Positions 37,350 through 46,498 of a stretch of DNA of 64,000 bases are shown here, in pieces. Location: NCBI RefSeq assembly GCF_006538325.1, contig NZ_BJKK01000003.1, forward strand, positions 409,364 to 473,363. Direction: 5' to 3'. The stretch's first letter is position 1; the number at the start of each line of letters is the position of its first letter. The stretch is from Alteromonas sp. KUL42 (GTDB lineage Bacteria > Pseudomonadota > Gammaproteobacteria > Enterobacterales > Alteromonadaceae). The notes under the pieces are model-generated. The model searched no databases, had not been told where the DNA came from, and was given only the letters and a program-made list of their open reading frames with translations. Position numbers and translations under genes: made by a program.

Positions 37350-38717
37350 ATGCTTCACGCCAAAGGGTTAATTGCAGTAGTGGATGACGATGACGATATC
37401 CGCCTCGCCTTGACCATGTTGCTAACCAACGAAGGCTATCAAGTATTGGAAGCAGATGGCCCTCGTGAACTGGCCTCTATTCTTGCACGGCAAAAGCCTG
37501 AACTCGTACTTCTCGATATGAACTTCAGCCGCGATACCACCAGCGGAGATGAAGGGTTAGAGATTTTAGCTCAACTTATTCAACAAAACGTGCGTACTGT
37601 ACTAATGACAGCATGGGGCAAGATTGAACTTGCGGTTAAAGGCATGCAACAAGGTGCATGCGACTTTATTGAGAAGCCGTGGAACAACCAAAAACTAATC
37701 GCATTAGTAGAATCACATGTTAATGCCGCTTCCCCCTTAACAAACGATGCGCCTTCGAGAAGCCTTGCAAATAAAGATAACTGGATTGCCGAATCTTCTG
37801 CCATGCAACAATTGGAAGATATGATCCAGCAAGTCGCCGACACGCAGGCAAGTATTCTAATTTTAGGAGAAAACGGTACTGGGAAGTCGATGTTAGCTCA
37901 GCGATTACATCAACTATCCAGTAGAGCAAATGCTCCATTTGTTTCTGTGAACATGGGGGCCGTTCCAAAAAACTTGTTTGAAAGTGAATTATTTGGCCAT
38001 AAAAAAGGGGCGTTTACCGATGCACGAGAGAGCAGACAAGGACGATTTGAGTTAGCACAAAACGGTACCTTGTTTTTAGACGAAATCGGTGTACTACCTA
38101 ACGATGTACAGCCTAAACTCCTTCGTGTACTAGAAAGTGGCGAATATGAACAAGTGGGTTCAAGCCAAACTCACCTAGCAAATGTACGCATTATTAGTGC
38201 AACCAATGCCAATTTGGAAAGTATGGTAAATGAAGGTACATTCAGACGGGACCTCATGTTTCGTCTTAATACGTTTATATTACATTTGCCGCCACTGCGT
38301 GATCGTCGCGAAGATATCATTCCACTAAGCCAATACATGATTGATAGTTTCGCCCACAAATATAATAAAATCAGCCCTCAACTGAGTACTTCTGCCCGAG
38401 AAATGTTGTGTTCATACAACTGGCCAGGCAATGTACGAGAACTCAGTCATGTTATCGAGCGTGCTGTTATATTGTGTCGCGATGAGACCATAAATGACAC
38501 GCAAATCACACTGCCACAGTCTGATACCACAACAACAGAAGACCATGGGAACCTGCGCCCGTTAGACGATATTGAACTTGAAATGATCATAAAGGCGTTA
38601 GAGAAATATCAAGGTCATATTAGCAAAGCGGCGTCAGCGTTGGGCATTTCTCGTAATGCATTGTATCGCAGAATGGAAAAGCACCAGCTTGACAAAGGTG
38701 ACTATAATATTGACTAA
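37350..38717 (+). CDS. Sigma-54-dependent response regulator (NtrC family)
   Basis: The ATG at 37350 follows AAGGAT, giving 455 residues. Domain order is receiver (acidic cluster VDDDDDIR, phosphoacceptor Asp56 in LVLLDMNF, Thr in VLMTAWGK, Lys in IEKPW), AAA+ sigma-54 activation domain (Walker A GENGTGKS at 173-180, Walker B GTLFLDEIG) and a Fis-type helix-turn-helix at the end (HISKAASALGISRNALYRRM). The loop that contacts sigma-54 reads GAFTDA rather than the commoner GAFTGA (220-225). It probably activates the exporter operon through the palindromes at 32617-32652. The kinase gene starts 1 bp after its stop. Confidence 0.93.
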   Translation: MLHAKGLIAVVDDDDDIRLALTMLLTNEGYQVLEADGPRELASILARQKPELVLLDMNFSRDTTSGDEGLEILAQLIQQNVRTVLMTAWGKIELAVKGMQQGACDFIEKPWNNQKLIALVESHVNAASPLTNDAPSRSLANKDNWIAESSAMQQLEDMIQQVADTQASILILGENGTGKSMLAQRLHQLSSRANAPFVSVNMGAVPKNLFESELFGHKKGAFTDARESRQGRFELAQNGTLFLDEIGVLPNDVQPKLLRVLESGEYEQVGSSQTHLANVRIISATNANLESMVNEGTFRRDLMFRLNTFILHLPPLRDRREDIIPLSQYMIDSFAHKYNKISPQLSTSAREMLCSYNWPGNVRELSHVIERAVILCRDETINDTQITLPQSDTTTTEDHGNLRPLDDIELEMIIKALEKYQGHISKAASALGISRNALYRRMEKHQLDKGDYNID

Positions 38718-38718
38718 A

Positions 38719-39972
38719 ATGCTGCGCACCACTGAAGGCAAACTCGCACTTACACTGGGGTTAGTGATAATTGTAATCTTAAGTTTAACGGCGGCCCTCA
38801 CTCACGCATGGGGCTGGTCTTGGCTCGGCACGTTCACCTTACTCTTTGTCATTAGCTACCCCTTGTGTTGGTTGAGTTGGCGCATTTGGCAAAGTTGGTC
38901 ACTTTCGCTAATGCGATTAACCACGTACGTGCAAAGCTTATCTATGGGCGAGTCTGGTGTAGAGGTAGCAAAACAAGGAAAGTCGGAACTTATCGATGAC
39001 CTTGTTCGCGAAATTAAGCAACTACATCAACAGGTGCATGGCGAAGCACATCGCGGTCAGCCACTTGTGGTATTGTTGTCACAACTTTTCGAAGATCTTC
39101 CCATTGCCGTTGTAATTTTTGATGCTGAATTTAGCTTAGCCTACGCTAATCGAGCAGCCTATGAGATAAATGAGATTAGTCTTTTACTGGGAATGGCTGC
39201 AACGGAACTCGGCTTTTCAATCAACGCTCAACATTTACATCATCCTCGCTTAGCAGATAACTGGCGTTGTCAATCAAGCTTTCTAACCTACCGAGAGCAA
39301 TCATTGTGCATGTTCACTGCCATTGATATTTCCAGTGAATTGAAACGCAGTGAGCAAGCCGTACAGGAAAACTTAGTGAGAGTACTTAGCCACGAGCTTC
39401 GTAACACCCTTACCCCAATGTCTTCAATGGCACAAACCTTGTTGTCGATGCAACAGCTTGACGACAACCAAACCAGAAAAGTACTCGAGCGCATTCACAC
39501 TCGTGCTGACGGCATGCTTAACTTTATTCAGCGTTTTGCTGAAGTGGCTAAAATACCTGAACCCAAAAAGGAAAGTGTTGATATTAAGGCGTTAGTTGAA
39601 CAAACCCGCGTCTTATTGAGAAACAAAGATACGCTTGCATTTCACGGTTCGCCAACCTGTCAGGCCGATCCTCAGTTAATGGCGCAAGTATTGATGAATT
39701 TAGTTAAAAATGCCGTTGAGTCGAATAATTCTGACCCAGTCGAAATAATTATTCGCTACTATCAATCTGGCAATCAACAAGTACTTCAAGTCAGTGACAA
39801 TGGAACGGGCTTTTCCAATATCGACAATGCTATTACGCCACTTTTTACAACCAAGCCAGACGGTGCTGGCATTGGTCTCGCTTTCGTTGAAACGGTGATT
39901 AACAAACACGGGGGAAAGTTAAAGCTATCGAATCAACAGGGGGCATTGGTTGAGTTGACTTGGCCTGTGTAA
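38719..39972 (+). CDS. Sensor histidine kinase of the exporter-linked two-component system
   Basis: The ATG at 38719 gives 417 residues. Two adjacent hydrophobic helices (about 10-30 and 35-55) leave almost no periplasmic loop, so sensing is probably intramembrane or cytoplasmic. A PAS-like segment (PIAVVIFDAEFSLAYANRAA) lies near 128-147. The H-box is RVLSHELRNTLTPM (His225), followed by HATPase motifs NLVKNAVESN, DNGTGFSN, LFTTKPDGAGIGLAF. It resembles NtrY-like kinases that partner NtrC-type regulators. Intramembrane sensing beside an exporter recalls envelope-stress or peptide-sensing systems. Confidence 0.92.
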   Translation: MLRTTEGKLALTLGLVIIVILSLTAALTHAWGWSWLGTFTLLFVISYPLCWLSWRIWQSWSLSLMRLTTYVQSLSMGESGVEVAKQGKSELIDDLVREIKQLHQQVHGEAHRGQPLVVLLSQLFEDLPIAVVIFDAEFSLAYANRAAYEINEISLLLGMAATELGFSINAQHLHHPRLADNWRCQSSFLTYREQSLCMFTAIDISSELKRSEQAVQENLVRVLSHELRNTLTPMSSMAQTLLSMQQLDDNQTRKVLERIHTRADGMLNFIQRFAEVAKIPEPKKESVDIKALVEQTRVLLRNKDTLAFHGSPTCQADPQLMAQVLMNLVKNAVESNNSDPVEIIIRYYQSGNQQVLQVSDNGTGFSNIDNAITPLFTTKPDGAGIGLAFVETVINKHGGKLKLSNQQGALVELTWPV

Positions 39973-40021
39973 GTATAAGTAACAAAAACCGATGACCGCC
40001 ATGTATAGTGATTTCTTAAAT

Positions 40022-40066
40022 AAAAGCCTTTTAATTTTCTGCTGTGCACTGTTCTGAGGGCTTTTT
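40022..40066 (+). terminator. Possible terminator of the exporter/two-component operon
   Basis: AAAAGCC and GGCTTTTT can pair across about 30 nt, ending in a T-run, 49 bp past the kinase stop. The loop is long, so support is weak. Confidence 0.35.
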
Positions 40067-40125
40067 ATTACCTCTCTCGCAAACTCTAAATAAGCTTCAG
40101 TCAATAATCGAGACGCTCAACCCGA

Positions 40126-41202
40126 CTATTTTTTGTTTGCTTTGTCCTTTCCCGCTTCAACGGGTAATCCCATCTCAATCCATTTGAGAATACCTTCATC
40201 TATGACGGCTGTATTTTTGTACCCTAAGCTACGAAGATGATTAACCACCGAGTCTGATGCAGCATGAGGGCATGCACAATAAGCGACAATCCACGTATCA
40301 TCATTCGGCAAATACTCTGCAATTCGAGACTTATCACGATAATAAGGCATGGGAACTGCACCTGGAATATGAATGCGTTGCCACGCTGAACCTGGACGAG
40401 TATCTAATATAATAAGTTTATTATTGCTTTCTAAAGCTTGTACAACCTCTTTTGCAGGAACATATCGCCCGTCACGCAAGTTAAAAGTTGGGTTACTCCC
40501 TTTCGGGTTAATTACAAACTCTTCAGGCTCAGGCCACTTAGCAAGCTCTAAGGGCGTTGGGCGCCAGCCAGAAGCTTGGCTTCTCAAATAAGCGACGATG
40601 TCGTTAATTTCTTCATCGTGAAGCTTATTACTAAAACTTTGCATAGGTGTGCCTTCACGGCCATAAACTATGGCGTGTTTTAGATAGTTATCTGTGGCAC
40701 TAGATAGAAACAATTGGTCAGCAATGGCAGGTGCGGTAACCCCTTCTCCATTCACTCCGTGGCAACTTACGCAGTTCTCGCTATAAATTACTTTTCCATT
40801 TAATGCATTTCCTTGAACAGACGCTTCTCCCAGTTCAATTGGTGAAATGCGCTCTTTTTGCGCCAACCACCTAATAAGCAAAATAATATCTGCGTCAGAA
40901 AGCGGCCCACCAGCCTCTTTACTGTAGCCATCCATCGCAGAGTTCACTCTACCCCAAGAAATGGTGTCAAAGAGCAATTGGGGGTATGCCGTGCTTAACA
41001 TCGACTCAGATTTTAGCGATGGAGCATGATCAGCTTTGTACCCTTCTCGGTCTTTCCCATGACAAAGTGAACAGTACTGCTGATACATTGCATCCGCTTG
41101 CGCCATTTCTTTATCATCTAACGTTAGAGATAAATCAGCTTTACACGGAGTACTTACAATAAGAACAAGTAGACAGATAAGTAATAACAACGGTGTACGC
41201 AC
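40126..41202 (-). CDS. Exported di-heme cytochrome c fused to a rhodanese domain
   Basis: GTG at 41202, nine bases after AAGGA, gives a compact signal peptide (LLLLICLLVLIVSTPCKA); an ATG at 41229 is the alternative. Two class-I cytochrome c domains follow, with heme motifs CSLCHG and CVSCHG and downstream methionines as likely sixth ligands. A C-terminal rhodanese domain (about the last 110 residues) starts at IILDTRPGSAWQRIHIPGA. Its catalytic Cys lies in VAYCACPHAASD, an extended loop unlike the classic CxxGxR. The protein should be periplasmic, linking electron transfer to sulfur or thiol chemistry. It follows an orphan binding-protein gene on the same strand. Confidence 0.88.
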   Translation of the reverse strand: MRTPLLLLICLLVLIVSTPCKADLSLTLDDKEMAQADAMYQQYCSLCHGKDREGYKADHAPSLKSESMLSTAYPQLLFDTISWGRVNSAMDGYSKEAGGPLSDADIILLIRWLAQKERISPIELGEASVQGNALNGKVIYSENCVSCHGVNGEGVTAPAIADQLFLSSATDNYLKHAIVYGREGTPMQSFSNKLHDEEINDIVAYLRSQASGWRPTPLELAKWPEPEEFVINPKGSNPTFNLRDGRYVPAKEVVQALESNNKLIILDTRPGSAWQRIHIPGAVPMPYYRDKSRIAEYLPNDDTWIVAYCACPHAASDSVVNHLRSLGYKNTAVIDEGILKWIEMGLPVEAGKDKANKK

Positions 41203-41293
41203 TTTAAAGGTTCCTTTTTGCCTTAGCATTAAATTGTGGCGCTTAACCTTACTATCGAGGTGGTGAAGTAAAGGTGAATTAATGCTTGAGAAA

Positions 41294-42409
41294 CTAGAAC
41301 TCGAGTGGCAAATTTTGTTGTGAGGCATACACATTGGCTAAAATGTTGTTGCCTTTATCGTCAAACTCTGCAACTAATCCACCCAAATCATAACGGCTTG
41401 AACGGTACGCATCCACAAAGCACTTTCGGCTGGACTGGGGACATTTATCAACAACTAAACTAAACAACTTGGCATTCAAGAAGCCTTCAAACTGAACATG
41501 GTTTACCGATGGCCAGCGCGCCTTTCTCGCTAACCTTCTAAACTCCTCGCAAACTGGTAGTTTGCAACTTTCAGGGTTGGGGACGACTTCAGTAACCAGC
41601 ACTTTTTCCTGTTGATTAATACGCTTTAGCAGCTCAAAACTAGAAACGAAAGATAAAGCGGCAAATATTGGGGTATATGACTCAGCGCTCGATAGTTGAA
41701 TTAACTTTGATATAGGTTCATATGTACCAACCACAATAACAGCGTCAGATTTGCTTTGTAGTATTTTTTCTAGCGCTCGCTCTACATCAACCGAGTTTCT
41801 GCGATATCGAGCACTAACCGAAGGAGTCAAGCCATAGTCTTTCAATCGCTGGAGATAATATTTTTCTACGGATAATCCGAACGCGTCAGCTTGAACAATT
41901 AGGCTGAATTTCTCTAAACGTAGCTGATTCACTAAATAGTCAATTTGCTTTTCAGCCTCACTTTGATAGCTAGCCCGGAAATTAAACACAGAAGCTTTCA
42001 TGCTGTCGCGCAAGAAGTCAGCCCCTGTAAAAGGGGTAATCAATGGAATTTGAAATTCAACCAGCAAGGGCATAATGGCGCTAGTGGTTGGCGTGCCGAC
42101 ATAATTGAATAATGCTAAAGGTTTTACATCCCTTAACATACTCTTGGTATTGCTTATGGTGTTGATTGGCTCGTATCCGTCATCTAATTGGACAAGCGAT
42201 ATTTTTGCTCTACCAAGCTGATTATATTCGTCAAAAAATAGCGATGAACCTTGGTTCAAAGATAAACCCAATTGAGAGGTTCCGCCTTGGGTATCATTAG
42301 ATATCCCCAAAACTATCGTTTCTTGCGCTTTTGCTAGAGAGCAAAAAACAGCAAGCAACATAAGCAACAACAGTCGTAACAACACAATACTACCAAACGT
42401 GAATATCAT
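41294..42409 (-). CDS. Periplasmic substrate-binding protein (Peripla_BP_6/LivJ-like)
   Basis: The 371-residue protein has a clear signal peptide (LLLLMLLAVFCSLAKA) and then the two-lobe type I periplasmic binding fold. IVLGISNDTQGGTSQLGLSLNQGSSLFFDEYNQLG matches the opening of branched-chain amino-acid and amide binding proteins, and the hinge regions include PLITPFTGADFLR and SLIVQADAFG. No permease or ATPase gene lies nearby, so it may act as a sensor or associate with the downstream cytochrome c-rhodanese protein (about 90 bp away). C-terminal cysteines (CKLPVCEEF; CPQSSRKCF) probably form disulfides. Confidence 0.88.
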   Translation of the reverse strand: MIFTFGSIVLLRLLLLMLLAVFCSLAKAQETIVLGISNDTQGGTSQLGLSLNQGSSLFFDEYNQLGRAKISLVQLDDGYEPINTISNTKSMLRDVKPLALFNYVGTPTTSAIMPLLVEFQIPLITPFTGADFLRDSMKASVFNFRASYQSEAEKQIDYLVNQLRLEKFSLIVQADAFGLSVEKYYLQRLKDYGLTPSVSARYRRNSVDVERALEKILQSKSDAVIVVGTYEPISKLIQLSSAESYTPIFAALSFVSSFELLKRINQQEKVLVTEVVPNPESCKLPVCEEFRRLARKARWPSVNHVQFEGFLNAKLFSLVVDKCPQSSRKCFVDAYRSSRYDLGGLVAEFDDKGNNILANVYASQQNLPLEF

Positions 42410-42562
42410 TACAGTTTATAATAGTTTGCATACTACATTTTTGTGAAATTAATCACACTTATTTGTTTTTATGACTTATAATTAAGTACCCAAATGACCG
42501 ATTACATTTCATACTATTTCTCTACTTTTTGAGTTAATACACGTATGCAAGCTATTGCGTAT

Positions 42563-43876
42563 TCAACCAACCCAAATTTCATATTGCCACGGTAAAATAG
42601 CCCTTACCGATGTGTTATCAAAAACAACCTCATCGTTACCTTGCCAATCAAAAAAGTGCCCTTCGAATAAGGGCTCGTTAAAGCTTACATCTACACGTTC
42701 TGATGAAAAGTTAATAATAACAAACACCTTTTCTTGGCCGTTGTGGCGTACAAAGCTAAATATTTTATCCATTGCTGTATTTGGTACTTGAATCATTCGA
42801 GCACCAAATTCGCCGTTGCCCAGTACTCGTTTACTTTTCTTCAGTGTAATTAACGCTCTGTACAAATCACCGATGGGATGGGCTTGCCACTCTATTGGAT
42901 CGCGTTCAAAAAAGGCTAATCGCTTAGACTCGCCCGCTTCTTGCCCGTTGTGAATAAGCGGCATTCCCTCACCTATTACCGACAATACAATGGCGGCTTC
43001 GAGTGCATCACCAAATTGCTCATGCTGGGTGCCATCCCATGCATTCTTGTCGTGGTTGCTCACAAAGGTCATACGGTAGGCATTGTGTGGCCAGCTTCGT
43101 TCGTTCCATGAATAGTATTTGCGAAGCCTATCCAGATGACAGCGTCCGTAGGCGAGGTCATGCATGGTTTCGTTCCAACTCCACGCATAGGTCATATTAA
43201 AAGCCTTTTCGTGAAGGTCTCTGTTTTCCCATTCAGCTAACATGAAAACAGGTTTGATCTGCTCAAGTGCTTCCTTTGCTTGGCACCAAAAATCATTAGG
43301 TACATAACCCGCCACGTCACAGCGATAACCATCTATATCGAAGTTTTCAACCCAATACCCTAGTGCTTCAATCATATACTCTCGCAAGCCTGCTTGACGG
43401 TAATCGAATTCAATGATGTCACTCCAATCCCACCATGGTGATGGACGGAAATCGCCTTTGTAGTCTTTGGCATACCAGTGAGGATTACTTTCAACCAATG
43501 GGTTATCCCATGCACTGTGATTAGGAACCCAATCGATGATCACTTTGAGTGACAGCTTGTGCGCTTCTTCCACCAGCGCTTTTAAATCGTCTTCGTTGCC
43601 AAATTCAGGATTTATTGCGAAGTAATCTTTGACAGCATAGGGGCTACCCAACTCCCCTTTTCGATGCTTATTCCCTATCGGGTGAATTGGCATGAGCCAT
43701 ACAATGTCTACACCAAGCGCTTTTAGATGAGACAGCCCAGCAATTACGCCTTTAAAATCACCCGAGGTGGAAAACTGCCGGGTATTGACCTGATAAATCA
43801 CTGCATGAGAAGACCATTCGGGTTGCTTTACTGTGTAAAGCGATTGTGGGGCAAAATTTGCAGGTGTCTTCTTCAT
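42563..43876 (-). CDS. Alpha-amylase family glycoside hydrolase (GH13)
   Basis: The 437 residues form a short GH13 enzyme without a signal peptide, so it is cytosolic. The four conserved regions are visible: DWVPNHSAWD (region I), DGYRCDVAGY with nucleophile Asp187 (II), FMLAEWENRD with acid/base Glu215 (III) and FVSNHDKNAW with Asp276 (IV). A small C-terminal beta domain ends the protein. It probably hydrolyses or transglycosylates short maltodextrins. There are no other glycogen or maltose genes around it; its neighbours are a TauE/SafE permease and a binding protein on the same strand, with gaps of about 90 and 150 bp. Confidence 0.93.
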   Translation of the reverse strand: MKKTPANFAPQSLYTVKQPEWSSHAVIYQVNTRQFSTSGDFKGVIAGLSHLKALGVDIVWLMPIHPIGNKHRKGELGSPYAVKDYFAINPEFGNEDDLKALVEEAHKLSLKVIIDWVPNHSAWDNPLVESNPHWYAKDYKGDFRPSPWWDWSDIIEFDYRQAGLREYMIEALGYWVENFDIDGYRCDVAGYVPNDFWCQAKEALEQIKPVFMLAEWENRDLHEKAFNMTYAWSWNETMHDLAYGRCHLDRLRKYYSWNERSWPHNAYRMTFVSNHDKNAWDGTQHEQFGDALEAAIVLSVIGEGMPLIHNGQEAGESKRLAFFERDPIEWQAHPIGDLYRALITLKKSKRVLGNGEFGARMIQVPNTAMDKIFSFVRHNGQEKVFVIINFSSERVDVSFNEPLFEGHFFDWQGNDEVVFDNTSVRAILPWQYEIWVG

Positions 43877-43966
43877 GCTTTCCCTCTCGTGTAAAATTAC
43901 TGATTGTGAAACTGCTGAATGTGCAGATTAATCTGCTTTACGTATGGAGTCACTTTCCAAATTTAC

Positions 43967-44875
43967 TTAGAAAATCGGTAAACTGCTGGCGCCTAAAACC
44001 AGCACCCATATTCCAAAAAACAGCTTGAGACGCTGAACAGAAAAAGCCAGTACGACGTACTTGGCAAGCATGCCTCCAATAATAGCGCCCATCCCTGCAA
44101 ACAAGACCACTTCCCATACCACCGCTTCGCTAATTAGCACGTGATAAGGTAATGCCGACCAGACGGTAAATGCAGATAAAACCACAGCGATAGCAATGGA
44201 CATGGTTACATTAAAACCGCGCATAATAAGGTAAACCGCAACGAGTTCACCCACTCCCACTGATAGCCACGCTGTGATAACACCACCAATAAAGCTCACC
44301 ACAGGTAAAAGCACAATATCCACGTTGGTGATCTCTGTTTTAAAATGTGTGCGCTTCATCAACGGAATAGAGACAAATATTGCCAGTGCCAACACCACAG
44401 AAAATACACCAAATAAAGTATGAAGATTGTTTGCCCCCCCCCACACCTGTGTGAGTAACAGTGTTCCTTGCTGAGAATATTGTGAAAAGGCCATCCCGCA
44501 AATTGAAGCAGGTATACTTAGCATTAGGGCACTGGGCAAAGATTGCCAATAATCGTCAAAACCGTGTGCGGTGCGATAGTACCGCCACCACGTTACCGCC
44601 CCTGCTGTCATGCCACAGCACTGAATTGCAAAACTTGTCGCAACCACGCTTTGCGAAGAAAAGTTCAGATAATTGAAAAACGGCACAAAGATAACGCCGC
44701 CCCCCGCCCCCGTCGAATTAGCAAAAATAGCACCTATCACACCTAAAGCACTGAACAGGCCGAATTCGCTTATTAGCAACAATGGAGAAGGTTGTGCCAT
44801 TAAAATACACAACCACACCACAATAAGAGCAGAGATCACCACCCTGAGTGTTAAATGTTTAACCGCTGAGACCAC
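43967..44875 (-). CDS. Sulfite exporter TauE/SafE family membrane protein
   Basis: The 302-residue protein has about eight hydrophobic helices in the two-half TauE/SafE pattern. NSTGAGGGVIFVPFFNYL in the first half is the family signature, and GGVITAWLSVGVGELVAVYL is its counterpart in the second. It starts with GTG at 44875, four bases after GAGGA. Members export sulfite, sulfoacetate or other organosulfur anions. A run of nine C on the plus strand (44434-44442, nine G in the coding strand) lies inside the gene, in the codons for VWGGAN. Confidence 0.9.
   Translation of the reverse strand: MVSAVKHLTLRVVISALIVVWLCILMAQPSPLLLISEFGLFSALGVIGAIFANSTGAGGGVIFVPFFNYLNFSSQSVVATSFAIQCCGMTAGAVTWWRYYRTAHGFDDYWQSLPSALMLSIPASICGMAFSQYSQQGTLLLTQVWGGANNLHTLFGVFSVVLALAIFVSIPLMKRTHFKTEITNVDIVLLPVVSFIGGVITAWLSVGVGELVAVYLIMRGFNVTMSIAIAVVLSAFTVWSALPYHVLISEAVVWEVVLFAGMGAIIGGMLAKYVVLAFSVQRLKLFFGIWVLVLGASSLPIF
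44434..44442. repeat. Homopolymer tract C9 inside the TauE/SafE gene
   Basis: Nine consecutive C residues (G9 on the coding strand) lie mid-gene, and the frame is intact at this length. A C6-G-C5 cluster lies in the same gene near 44700-44711. Such tracts are slippage-prone. Confidence 0.85.
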
Positions 44876-45283
44876 ATATTCCTCAATTTATAAAAATCAC
44901 GTAATCAGATACATCAACAATGTCTACTTTGATGACGTTTGCGAACAGAAAAAAGTGCTGGCTATAACTTGCAACTGTCGTATCGACACCGATAGGTTTG
45001 TTATTCGAGCTAAATCAGCAAACACTAAAGTAATCTGCTTTCTACGTTATAACCGTAAAAAATGACTAGTAATTCTACCAAGATTACAAAGGTTACCAAG
45101 CTTCATATTAACTCGCTGTAGTCATTAGCTATTGATGATACGCCATAAATGATAGTTAAAAAGCAAATAATGTTAGGTGGGTTATACTGGCATCGTGCCA
45201 ATTTTCGTTGATGTGACGACCTTAATATTGGCTTGCTACGACTGAAGGTAAACCTGGAGCGTGTTGCCTCTAATGAGTTCAAA
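44876..45283. other. Divergent TauE/DUF2244 intergenic region
   Basis: This 408-bp AT-rich spacer carries the promoters of two divergent genes. No convincing gene, repeat or operator is visible, only short random reading frames. Confidence 0.4.
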
Positions 45284-45766
45284 ATGATTGAGATTGCCAA
45301 CTACAACAATGGTACGCAAATAAGATTATCTCCGAATAGATCTGCAAGCTGGCGGCAAACCAAGCTTTTGATGTATGGCTTTGCTTTCTTTGTAGGGTCT
45401 ATTGCTTGTGCTTGGGCATTAGTTGGGGCGTGGGTAATTTTGCCATTTGCAGGCGCTGAAGTATTCGCCCTTGGATTAATTATGTACCTTGTATCTAAAG
45501 CCACATATGAATGGGAAGAAATTGTCGTAACGCCCAAAAAAATTGTCATATCAACATCTAAAGGTGCAACATTAACCCTTGAACGTTCCGGTACCTATCT
45601 AGAGTTTGTTGAAGACACCTCAAACCGTAGATTGCCAAGAATAATACTAAGCACGTCACAATCGAGATGTGAGATAGGCTCATTTCTCAACACAGAAGAT
45701 AGGCGCGCCTTACTCAATCAATTGAACAAAACTGGACTTGTGGTATGCAAAAACAAATGGTGGTAA
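45284..45766 (+). CDS. DUF2244 family membrane protein
   Basis: The ATG at 45284 gives 160 residues: a short start, two close membrane helices (LLMYGFAFFVGSIACAWALVGAW and VILPFAGAEVFALGLIMYLV, about 25-65) and a C-terminal cytoplasmic beta-rich part starting EWEEIVVTPKKIVISTSKG. This is the DUF2244 layout; in many proteobacteria such genes accompany cytochrome c oxidase, but no oxidase genes are here. The cytoplasmic half resembles a PH-like fold. Function is unknown. Confidence 0.85.
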   Translation: MIEIANYNNGTQIRLSPNRSASWRQTKLLMYGFAFFVGSIACAWALVGAWVILPFAGAEVFALGLIMYLVSKATYEWEEIVVTPKKIVISTSKGATLTLERSGTYLEFVEDTSNRRLPRIILSTSQSRCEIGSFLNTEDRRALLNQLNKTGLVVCKNKWW

Positions 45767-45925
45767 ACACACTTTTGCCAAACGAGCACGGTTTTTGCTC
45801 CTACTTTTCATATCTAGTATCTGGCGAAACGTAAAGCAGCGTTTAACAACGAGCTTGTCGTGTTGTCTGACAGGTTTCATGAACGCCCACTACGCCACAA
45901 CATTTACCATGCAAAGGAGAAACGC

Positions 45926-46498
45926 ATGAACATCAGAGAATTAACACTAAAAACCCTATTCATTTCTACTGTACTCACGTTATGTGCTTGTGCGTCTATG
46001 GGCGATGGTACTGTTGCAGAAAAGCGACAAGCTATATTAGACATGCAATCTAACGCGCTTACACGCTTATATCAGGAAAAGCCTGATACGCGCGCTCAAC
46101 TTCGTGACGCCGCGGGTTATGCGGTGTTCACCAATGCAAATATAAACGTTATTTTCTTTGCCGCAGGCACTGGATACGGTGTGGTCAACAACAATGTCAC
46201 TGGCGCTAAAACCTATATGAATATGGCTGAAGGTGGCGTAGGTTTGGGTTTAGGTGCCAAAGACTATCGTATTGTCATGGTATTTCACTCGCAAGATTCA
46301 ATGAACTATTTTATTGAGAACGGTTGGACCCTTGGTGGCAATGCCGATGCAGCGGCAAAAGCTGGCAATAAAGGCGCTTCAGCGCAGGGCGAAGGCTATT
46401 TGGGTAATGTCACTGTTTACACCATGACAGAGAGTGGACTAGCACTTCAAGCCACGGTTAAAGGCACAAAATTTTGGGTAGATAAAGAACTAAACTAA
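45926..46498 (+). CDS. YSC84/SYLF-domain lipoprotein
   Basis: The ATG at 45926 follows a strong AAAGGAG. The 190-residue product starts with a lipoprotein signal ending LTLCAC (lipobox Cys about 18-20), so it is membrane-anchored. The rest is a bacterial YSC84/SYLF domain: RDAAGYAVFTNANINVIFFAAGTGYGVV, GGVGLGLGAKDYRIVMVFHS and GNVTVYTMTESGLALQATVKGTKFW. SYLF domains bind phosphoinositides in eukaryotes; bacterial members are poorly studied envelope proteins. The upstream gene is DUF2244, 159 bp away, and a good terminator follows. Confidence 0.9.
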   Translation: MNIRELTLKTLFISTVLTLCACASMGDGTVAEKRQAILDMQSNALTRLYQEKPDTRAQLRDAAGYAVFTNANINVIFFAAGTGYGVVNNNVTGAKTYMNMAEGGVGLGLGAKDYRIVMVFHSQDSMNYFIENGWTLGGNADAAAKAGNKGASAQGEGYLGNVTVYTMTESGLALQATVKGTKFWVDKELN

